From contig NW_027488580.1 in the NCBI RefSeq assembly GCF_050948215.1, forward strand, positions 1,054,001 to 1,118,000: a DNA stretch of 64,000 nucleotides. The letters are read 5' to 3'. Position 1 is the stretch's first letter; each line of letters starts with the position of its first letter. Source of the stretch: Halictus rubicundus (Eukaryota; Arthropoda; Insecta; Hymenoptera; Halictidae). The notes beneath the pieces are model-generated. The model made no database searches. It was not told the DNA's origin and saw only the letters and a list, made by a program, of their open reading frames with translations. Below, one piece after another: positions 57,185 through 64,000 of this stretch. Both the position numbers and the translations under genes were made by a program.

Positions 57185-60100
57185 CTCTATCGTATCCTAT
57201 CCTCTATCCTATCCAATCCTCGATCCTATCCTCTATCCTATCCTCTATCGTATCCTATCCTCTAAACGATCCTATCCTCTATACTATCCTATCCTCTATG
57301 CTATCTTATCCTCTATCCGATCCTATCCTCTATCCTATCCTATCCTCTATCCTATCCTCTATCGTATCCTATCCTCTATCCGATCCTATCCTCTATACTA
57401 TCCTATCCTCTACCCTATCCTATCCTCTATCCTATCCTATTCTGTATCCTATACTCTACCCTATCCTATCCTCTATCGTATCCTATTCTCTATCCTATCC
57501 AATCCTCGATCCTATCCTCTATCCTATCCTCTATCGTATCCTATCCTCTAAACGATCCTATCCTCTATACTATTCTATCCTCTATCCTATAATATCATCT
57601 ATCCTATCCTATCCACTATCCTATCCGATCCTCAATCCTATCCAATCATGAATCCTCTCCTATCCTCTATCCTATCCTATCCTGTATCCTATCCTATCCT
57701 CTACCCTATCCTATCCTCTATCATATCCTATCCTCTATCCTATCCAATCCCCTATCCTAACCTCTATCCTGTCCTATCCTCTATCGTATACTATTCTCTA
57801 TCCTATCCTCTACTATATAATATCCTCTATCCTATCCTCTCCTCTATACTACCCAATCCCCTATCCTATCCTCTATACGATCCTATCCTCTATGCTATCT
57901 TATCCTCTATCCGATCCTATCCTTTATCCTATCCTATCCTCTATCCTATCCTATTCTGTATCCTATACTCTACCCTATCCTATCCTCTATCGTATCCTAT
58001 TCTCTATCCTATCCAATCCTCGATCCTATCCTCTATCCTATCCTCTATCGTATCCTATCCTCTAAACGATCCTATCCTCTATACTATCCTATCCTCTATG
58101 CTATCTTATCCTCTATCCGATCCTATCCTCTATCCTATCCTATCCTCTATCCTATCCTCTATCGTATCCTATCCTCTATCCGATCCTATCATCTATCCTA
58201 TCCTATCCTCTATCCTATCCTATTCTGTATCCTATACTCTACCTTATCCTATCCTATCCTCTATCCTATCCTATCCTCTACCCTATTCTATCCTCCATCC
58301 TATCCTATCCTCTATCCTATCCAATCCCCTATCCTATCCTCTATCCTATCCTATCCTATCCTCTACCCTATCCTATCCTCTATCCTATCCTATCCTCTAC
58401 CCTATCCTATCCTCTATCCTATCCTATCCTCTATCGTATCCTATCCTCTATCCTATCCAATCCCCTATCCTATCCTCTATCCGTTCCTATCCACTATCGT
58501 ATCCTATCCTCTATCCGAACCTATCCTCTATCCTATCCTATCCTCTATCCTATCCTATCCTCTATCCTATCCAATCCTCTATCCTATCCTCTATCGTATC
58601 CTATCCTCTATCCGATCCTATCCTCTATACTATCCTATCCTCTACCCTATCCTATTCTCTATCCTATCCTATGCTCTATCCTATCCAATCCCCTATCCTA
58701 TCCTTTATCCGATCCTATCATCTATCCTATCCTATCCTCTATCCTATCCAATCCCCTATCCTATCCTCTATACGATCCTATCCTCTATGCTATCTTATCC
58801 TCTATCCGATCCTATCCTTTATCCTATCCTATCCTCTATCCTATCCTATTCTGTATCCTATACTCTACCCTATCCTATCCTCTATCCTATCCAATCCCCT
58901 ATCCTATCCTCTATCCTGTCCTATCCTCTATCGTATACTATTCTCTATCCTATCCTCTACTATATCCTATCCTCTATCCTATCCTCTCCTCTATACTACC
59001 CAATCCCCTATCCTATCCTCTATACGATCCTATCCTCTATGCTATCTTATCCTCTATCCTATCCTATCCTCTATCCTATAATATCATCTATCCTATACTA
59101 TTCTCTATCCTATCCTATCCTCTATCCTATACTATCCTCTATCGTATCCTATGCTCTATCCTATCCTATCCTCTATTCTATCCAATCCCCTATCCTATCA
59201 TCTATCCTATCCTATCCTTTATCCTATCCTATCCTCTATCCTATAATATCATCTATCCTATCCTATCCACTATCCTATCTGATCCTCAATCCTATCCTAT
59301 CATGAATCCTCTCCTATCCACTATCCTATCCTATCCTGTATCCTATCCTATCCTCTATCCTATAATATCCTCTATCCTATTCTATCCTCTATCCTATACT
59401 ATCCTCTATCGTATCCTATCCTCTATCCTATCCTATCCTCTATCCTATCCAATCCCCTATCCTATCCTCTATCCGATCCTATCCTCTACCCTATCCTATC
59501 CTCTATCCTATCCTATCCTATCCTCTACCCTATCCTATCCTCTATCCTATCCTATCCTCTATCGTATCCTATCCTCTATCCTATCCAATCCCCTATCCTA
59601 TCCCATCCTCTATCCTATCCTATTCTCTATCATATCCTCTACCCTATCCTATCCTCTATCCTATCCTATCCTCTATCCTATCCTATTCTCTATCCTATCC
59701 TCTATCCTATCCTATTCTGTATCCTATACTCTACCCTATCCTATCCTCTATCCTATCCTATAATCTATCCTATCCTATCCTCTACCCTATCCTATCCTCT
59801 ATCCTATCCTATCCTCTATCCTATCCAATCCCCTATCCTATCCTCTATCCTGTCCTATCCTCTATCGTATACTATTCTCTATCCTATCCTCTACTATATC
59901 CTATCCTCTATCCTATCCTCTCCTCTATACTACTCAATGCCCTATCCTATCCTCTATACGATCCTATCCTCTATGCTATCTTATCCTCTATCCTATCCTA
60001 TCCTCTATCCTATAATATCATCTATCCTATACTATTCTCTATCCTATCCTATCCTCTATCCTATCCTATCCTCTATTCTATCCAATCCCCTATCCTATCA

Positions 60101-60849
60101 TCTATCCGAGCCTATCCTTTATCCTATCCTATCCTCTATCCTATAATATCATCTATCCTATCCTATCCACTATCCTATCCGATCCTCAATCCTATCCTAT
60201 CATGAATCCTCTCCTATCCTCTATCCTATCCTATCCTGTATCCTATCCTATCCTCTATCCTATAATATCCTCTATCGTATCCTATCCTCTATCCTATACT
60301 ATCCTCTATCGTATCCTATAATCTATCCTATCCTACCCTCTATTCTATCCAATTCCCTATCCTATCATCTATCCGAACCTATCCTCTATCCTATCCTATC
60401 CTCTATCCTATACTATTCTCTATCCTATCCTCTACCCTATCCTATTATCTATCCTATACTCTCCTCTATACTACCCAATCCCCTATCCTATCCTCTATCC
60501 TATCCTATCCTCTACCCTATCCTATCCTCATGTCCTATCGTATCATGTCCTCTATCCTATCCAATCCCCTAGCCCATCCTCTATTCTGTCCGATCCTCTA
60601 TCCTATCCTATCCTCTATCCTATCCTATCCTCTATACTATCCAATCCCCTATCCTATCCTATATACGATCCTATCCTCTATCCTATCCTATCCTCTATCC
60701 TATCCTATTCTCTATCCTATCCTCTACCCTATCCTATCCTCCATCCTATACTATCATCTATCGTATCCTATTCTCTATCCTATACTATCATCTATCCTAT
60801 CCTATCCTATCCTCTATCCTATCCGATCCTCTATATTATCCTTTCCTCT
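57185..60849 (+). repeat. Satellite, rearranged short modules
   Basis: Short modules are reused here. CTCTAAACGATCC occurs near 57,262, 57,549 and 58,066. CATGAATCC occurs at 57,648, 59,302 and near 60,202. A CATGTCC marker lies at 60,530. The periodic order is less regular than in the left half. No unique sequence or gene is seen. Confidence 0.65.
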
Positions 60850-61077
60850 ATCCTATCCTATCCTCTATCCTATCCAATCCCCTATCCTATCCTCTATCCG
60901 ATCCTATACTCTATCCTATCCTAACCTCTATCCTATCCTATTCTCTATCCTATCCTCCATCCTATACTCTCATCTATCCTATCATATTCTCTATCCTATC
61001 CTCTATCGTTTGCTCTATCCTATCCTATCCTCAATCCTATCCAAATTCTGTATCCTATACTCTACCCTATCCTATCC

Positions 61078-61197
61078 GAGAGGCCATCTTTTGCGCACAG
61101 ACGATTGCGCACGACGGCATGGCACACGGTCCTTTTGGACACGGTATTATTGGACACAGGGTTCTTTTGGACACAGTAACCTTGGACACAGTGGGTT
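61078..61197 (+). repeat. Left arm of inverted repeat, element copy 1
   Basis: The arm pairs with 61,228-61,346. The outer part holds two TTGCGCAC motifs (61,091-61,098 and 61,105-61,112). The inner part holds two 32-bp tandem subrepeats (61,127-61,158 and 61,159-61,190), each with two TTGGACAC motifs: starts 61,135 and 61,150, then 61,167 and 61,182. Regularly spaced motifs of this kind are what one would expect of binding sites in the ends of a foldback element; that role is inference. Confidence 0.75.
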
Positions 61198-61206
61198 TTC
61201 CTCTTT

Positions 61207-61232
61207 CCTAACCCTAACCCTAACCCTAACCC
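61207..61232 (+). repeat. Interstitial telomeric tract (CCTAAC)4, copy 1
   Basis: Just over four perfect CCCTAA hexamers (26 bp), the C-rich strand of the TTAGGG telomere repeat, sit in and beside the loop of the foldback element. They lie inside a mobile-element-like palindrome and are far too short to be a chromosome end. Confidence 0.93.
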
Positions 61233-61346
61233 ACTGTGTCCAATGTTACTGTGTCCAAAAGAACCGTGTGTCCAATAATACCGTATCCAAAAGAACCGTG
61301 TGCCATGCCGTCGTGCGCAATCGTCTGTGCGCAAAAGAGCCATCTC
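61228..61346 (-). repeat. Right arm of inverted repeat, element copy 1
   Basis: This is the reverse complement of the left arm, carrying the motif as GTGTCCAA. Differences from the left arm include one transition inside a motif (GTATCC where the left arm has GTGTCC when complemented). It begins with AACCC, which belongs both to the telomeric tract and to the arm, pairing with GGGTT at the end of the left arm. Confidence 0.75.
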
Positions 61347-62402
61347 CATCCTATCCTCTATCCTATCCTATCCTCTATCCAATCCTCTATCCTATCCTCT
61401 CTCCTATCCTATCCTCTATCCTTTAATATCATCTATTCTATACTATTCTCTATCCTATCCTATCCTCTATCCTATAATATCATCTATCCTATACTATTCT
61501 CTATCCTATCCTATCCTATTCTGTATCCTATACTCTATCCTATCCTATCCTCTATCCTATAATATTCTCTATCCTATCCTATCCTCTATCCTATACTATC
61601 CTCTATCGTATCCTATCCTCTATCCGATCCTATCCTCTATCCTATCCTCTATCCTATCCTATTCTCTATCCTATTCTCTACCCTATCCTATCCTCTATCC
61701 TATTCTCTCCTCTATACTACCCAATCCACTATCCTATCCTCTATCCGATCCTATCCTCTATCCTATCCTATACTCTATCCTATAATATCCTCTATCCTAT
61801 AATATCATCTATCCAATACTATTCTCTATCCTATCCTATCCTCTATCCTATACTATCCTCCATCGTATCCTATCCTCTATCCTATCCTATCCTCTATCCT
61901 ATACTATCCTCCATCGTATCCTATCCTCTATCCTATCCTATCCTCTATTCTATCCAATCCCCTATCCTATCATCTATCCGTTCCTATCCTCTACCCTATC
62001 CTATCCTCTATGCTATAATATCATCTATCCTATACTATTCTCTATCCGATCCTATCCTCTATCGTATCCTATCCTCTATCCTATCCTATTCTGTATCCTA
62101 TATTGTACCCTATCCTATCCTCTATTCTATCCTATCCTCTATCCTATCCTATCCTCTACCCTATCCTATCCTCTATCCTATCCTATCCTCTATCCTATCC
62201 AATCCCCTATCCTATCCTCTATCCGATCCTATACTCTATCCTATCCTATCCTCTATCCTATCCTATTCTCTATCCTATCCTCCATCCTATACTCTCATCT
62301 ATCCTATCATATTCTCTATCCTATCCTCTATCGTTTGCTCTATCCTATCCTATCCTCAATCCTATCCAAATTCTGTATCCTATACTCTACCCTATCCTAT
62401 CC
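61347..62402 (+). repeat. 17-bp satellite between the two foldback copies
   Basis: The same ATCCTATCCTATCCTCT-type satellite resumes directly after the first palindromic element and runs to the second. It carries a few variants not seen, or rare, elsewhere in the window, such as the Bs of CTATATTGTACC near 62,099 and CTCTCCTATCC near 61,400. No gene is present. The forward frames that cross from the palindrome into this stretch are chimeras of satellite and element. Confidence 0.93.
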
Positions 62403-62522
62403 GAGAGGCCATCTTTTGCGCACAGACGATTGCGCACGACGGCATGGCACACGGTCCTTTTGGACACGGTATTATTGGACACAGGGTTCTTTTGGACACA
62501 GTAACCTTGGACACAGTGGGTT
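62403..62522 (+). repeat. Left arm of inverted repeat, element copy 2
   Basis: Identical to 61,078-61,197, with the same two TTGCGCAC motifs and four TTGGACAC motifs. It pairs with 62,553-62,671. Confidence 0.75.
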
Positions 62523-62531
62523 TTCCTCTTT

Positions 62532-62557
62532 CCTAACCCTAACCCTAACCCTAACCC
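62532..62557 (+). repeat. Interstitial telomeric tract (CCTAAC)4, copy 2
   Basis: The same 26-bp perfect tract as at 61,207-61,232, in the same orientation, within the second foldback copy. Confidence 0.93.
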
Positions 62558-62671
62558 ACTGTGTCCAATGTTACTGTGTCCAAAAGAACCGTGTGTCCAA
62601 TAATACCGTATCCAAAAGAACCGTGTGCCATGCCGTCGTGCGCAATCGTCTGTGCGCAAAAGAGCCATCTC
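62553..62671 (-). repeat. Right arm of inverted repeat, element copy 2
   Basis: Identical to 61,228-61,346. The arm mismatches seen in copy 1 are preserved here, which shows that the element was already imperfect when the surrounding segment duplicated. Confidence 0.75.
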
Positions 62672-63777
62672 CATCCTATCCTCTATCCTATCCTCTATCC
62701 TATCCTATCCTCTATCCAATCCTCTATCCTATCCTCTCTCCTATCCTATCCTCTATCCTTTAATATCATCTATTCTATACTATTCTCTATCCTATCCCAT
62801 CCTCTATCCTATAATATCATCTATCCTATACTATTCTCTATCCTATCCTATCCTATTCTGTATCCTATACTCTATCCTATCTTATCCACTATCCTATCCT
62901 ATCCTCAATCCTATCCTATCCTCTATCCTATACTATCATCTATCCTATCCTATCCTATCCTCTATCCTATCAAATCGCCTGTCCTATCCACTATCCTCTA
63001 TAATATCGTTTCCTCTATCCTATCCTATCCTCTATCCTATAATATTCTCTATCCTATCCTATCCTCTATCCTATACTATCCTCTATCGTATCCTATCCTC
63101 TATCCGATCCTATCCTCTATCCTATCCTCTATCCTATCCTATTCTCTATCCTATCCTCTACCCTATCCTATCCTCTATCCTATTCTCTCCTCTATACTAC
63201 CCAATCCACTATCCTATCCTCTATCCGATCCTATCCTCTATCCTATCCTATACTCTATCCTATAATATCCTCTATCCTATAATATCATCTATCCAATACT
63301 ATTCTCTATCCTATCCTACCCTCTATCCTATACTATCCTCCATCGTATCCTATCCTCTATCCTATCCTATCCTCTATCCTATACTATCCTCCATCGTATC
63401 CTATCCTCTATCCTATCCTATCCTCTATTCTATCCAATCCCCTATCCTATCATCTATCCGTTCCTATCCTCTACCCTATCCTATCCTCTATGCTATAATA
63501 TCATCTATCCTATACTATTCTCTATCCGATCCTATCCTCTATCGTATCCTATCCTCTATCCTATCCTATTCTGTATCCTATATTGTACCCTATCCTATCC
63601 TCTATTCTATCCTATCCTCTATCCTATCCTATCCTCTACCCTATCCTATCCTCTATCCAATCCTATCATCTATCCTATCCTATCCTCTATCCTATCCTAT
63701 CCTCTATCCTATCCAATCCCCTATCCTATCCTCTATCCAATCCTATCATCTATCCTATCCTATCCTCTATCCTATCC
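62672..63777 (+). repeat. 17-bp satellite, right margin of the array
   Basis: Satellite of the same family runs from the end of the second palindromic element to the poly-T tract, where the array stops. Most of it parallels 61,347-62,240, but with extra material. About 12 bp are gained soon after the element, and roughly 140-150 bp are inserted near 62,885-63,030, where the variants CAAATCGCCTGTCC and AATATCGTTTCC appear only in this copy. No gene is visible. Confidence 0.92.
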
Positions 63778-63796
63778 TTTTTTTTTTTTTTTTTTT
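63778..63796 (-). other. Poly-T tract at satellite border (possible poly(A) tail of a minus-strand retroelement)
   Basis: Nineteen consecutive T residues join the last CTATCC of the satellite to non-satellite DNA. Read on the minus strand, this is AT-rich sequence ending in A19, then GGATAGG satellite. That is the arrangement left when a LINE- or SINE-type element integrates by target-primed reverse transcription. No AATAAA is visible on the minus strand within the 204 bp before the tract, so a plain T run is also possible. Confidence 0.55.
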
Positions 63797-64000
63797 AAAG
63801 GTATTTGCCTCTATTTGACTTTTCAATTTCTACAAAAATCGTTAAAAATCTATTATCGCTGGTTACGCATGTACTTAATTTAATTTACTCTAATCGATTC
63901 GCTTAGACTTCATCTATTTTATATATATACTAACACTTAAAGTACCTAGACTCGAGATTAACACTAGGATTACAAATCTAAAACCTAAACTCTAATACTT
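63797..64000. other. Non-satellite AT-rich flank
   Basis: About 204 bp without the ATCCT pentamer pattern. It is AT-rich, with a short (TA)5 run at 63,920-63,929. I recognise no gene, RNA or repeat family. Stops occur in the forward frames shortly after the border. The forward frame entering from the satellite ends at 63,818. It may be the 3' untranslated part of a minus-strand retroelement, or the unique border of the locus. It is cut by the window end. Confidence 0.7.

Larger units (their letters stand above)
1..61077 (+). repeat. 17-bp monomer satellite array (main block)
   Basis: The sequence reads as uninterrupted copies of a 17-bp monomer, consensus ATCCTATCCTATCCTCT. Positions 1-17, 18-34, 35-51 and 52-68 are four successive 17-bp units (two with ATAAT, one with ATACTATT, one near-consensus). 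Frequent variants are ATAATATCATCT, ATACTATTCTCT, ATTCTGT, ATCGT, ATCCG and the shorter ATCCTATCCTCT, which lacks one pentamer. Indels mostly change whole pentamers or whole monomers. The + strand is C/T/A-rich and nearly G-free throughout, so the other strand is a GGATAG-type repeat. I see no unique sequence, no gene and no promoter in this stretch. The array runs off the left edge of the window. Forward open frames exist because 3 x 17 bp equals 17 codons and the consensus lacks stops; they are not evidence of coding. The function is unknown. Tandem arrays like this are commonly heterochromatic, pericentromeric or subtelomeric. Confidence 0.97.
61078..61346. mobile_element. Foldback/MITE-like palindromic element, copy 1
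   Basis: This is a 269-bp island of non-satellite sequence. The left arm (61,078-61,197) and right arm (61,228-61,346) are reverse complements, with four internal mismatches that I can see plus a short mismatched stretch near the tips (GAGAGGCCAT against GAGATGGC). A 30-bp loop (61,198-61,227) holds most of a (CCTAAC)n telomeric tract. There is no transposase and no plausible coding region. The 95-codon minus-strand frame simply reads through the palindrome. The structure fits a non-autonomous foldback DNA element. The flanks TATCC and CATCC could be a 5-bp target duplication but cannot be told apart from the satellite pentamer. It could also be an amplified palindrome of another origin. Confidence 0.75.
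62403..62671. mobile_element. Foldback/MITE-like palindromic element, copy 2
   Basis: As I read it, this copy is identical to 61,078-61,346 over all 269 bp, exactly 1,325 bp downstream. The arms lie at 62,403-62,522 and 62,553-62,671. The flanking satellite is also shared (CCAAATTCTG to the left, CCATCCTATCCTC to the right). It was therefore copied by satellite duplication and did not insert independently. Confidence 0.75.
60850..63650 (+). repeat. Tandem duplication carrying the foldback element
   Basis: The first copy, about 60,850-62,170, is repeated at about 62,175-63,650. The offset is exactly 1,325 bp across the foldback element and its left flank. It rises to 1,337 just right of the element (12 bp gained) and to about 1,480 after a larger insertion near 62.9-63.0 kb. 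Landmarks shared by both are CTCTCATCTATCC, ATCGTTTGCTC, CCAAATTCTG and CTATATTGTACC. Differences include AACC versus ATCC near 60,924/62,249 and TATCC versus CATCC near 61,462/62,799. The copies are more diverged than the interior duplications. Confidence 0.85.

Noticed and set aside
61207..61232. True chromosome end or telomere fusion
   Set aside because: Only about four hexamers in one orientation lie inside a palindromic element with satellite on both sides. A head-to-head fusion would show TTAGGG meeting CCCTAA.
61062..61349. 95-codon minus-strand frame (and the identical one at 62,387-62,674) as a small gene
   Set aside because: It reads straight through the palindrome and telomeric loop. 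Its two halves mirror the plus-strand frames of the same element, and its ends lie in satellite. No family resemblance is seen.
60530..61426. 298-codon forward frame joining satellite and element
   Set aside because: It is a chimera of the satellite cycle, a palindrome arm, telomeric hexamers (read as Leu-Thr repeats) and satellite again. Nothing suggests coding selection.
1..63777. CRISPR-like array
   Set aside because: The units are contiguous 17-bp monomers with no unique spacers of constant length, no leader and no cas genes. The context is eukaryotic satellite.
1..63777. Transcription-factor site arrays (GATA-type or GGATA-type) on the minus strand
   Set aside because: The GGATAG pentamer resembles several short motifs, but it is simply the repeat unit. 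The base before GATAG is mostly G, which does not fit the usual WGATAR site, and no promoter context exists.
1..63777. Whole higher-order pattern as an assembly artefact
   Set aside because: Copies differ by specific substitutions and module-sized indels, and junctions fall at sensible exchange points, which favours real duplication. The near-identical 3,685-bp pair remains the part most worth verifying with spanning reads.
63920..63929. TATA box of a gene beyond the window
   Set aside because: A (TA)5 run in AT-rich DNA is common by chance, and no open frame or initiator follows within the window.

Overview
This window is almost entirely satellite DNA, and I find no credible gene in it. From position 1 to about 63,777 the + strand is a pyrimidine-rich array built on a 17-bp monomer, consensus ATCCTATCCTATCCTCT: three ATCCT pentamers plus a CT dinucleotide. 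G is very rare on this strand, occurring only in variant monomers such as those with ATCCG, ATCGT, CTGT or ATG. Because 17 is not a multiple of 3, three monomers (51 bp) translate as one 17-residue cycle in every forward frame. The forward strand therefore shows open frames of up to 855 codons that are by-products of the repeat. The array size, higher-order structure, embedded vertebrate-type telomeric hexamers (CCCTAA/TTAGGG) and a poly(A)-type junction all point to a eukaryotic, probably heterochromatic, locus. TTAGGG telomeres are typical of many animals, fungi and some protists, and not of most plants, insects or nematodes. I cannot name the species.

Layout. Variant monomers act as bar-codes and show a layered duplication history, always in direct orientation. 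(i) 1-4.84 kb recurs at 10.81-15.82 kb, and in mosaic form at 28.1-34 kb; this family carries a higher-order repeat of about 1.1-1.2 kb. (ii) 5.62-14.5 kb recurs as a mosaic at 24.97-33 kb. (iii) A 692-bp tandem pair (15.56-16.95 kb) leads into a near-identical 3,685-bp tandem pair (16.26-23.63 kb). (iv) The right half has further copies: 34.79-35.75 with 41.28-42.24 kb; 36.84-38.26 with 45.14-46.57 kb and partly 51.3-52.98 kb; 39.2-40.75 with 53.0-54.5 kb; a 971-bp tandem pair at 42.95-44.90 kb; and 46.57-47.46 with 56.29-57.18 kb. (v) The right margin (60.85-63.7 kb) is a more diverged tandem duplication with an initial offset of 1,325 bp.

The most distinctive object is a 269-bp near-perfect palindrome at 61,078-61,346, repeated without change at 62,403-62,671. 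Arms of about 120 bp enclose a 30-bp loop containing most of a 26-bp (CCTAAC)n telomeric tract. Each arm carries internal 32-bp direct repeats with the motif TTGGACAC. It looks like a non-autonomous foldback or MITE-type element that inserted into the satellite and was then copied by satellite amplification.

At 63,778 the array ends at 19 T residues followed by about 204 bp of AT-rich, non-satellite DNA. This is consistent with the 3' end of a minus-strand poly(A) retroelement, or simply a T tract at the satellite border. There is no operon, RNA gene, CRISPR array or recognisable protein family.
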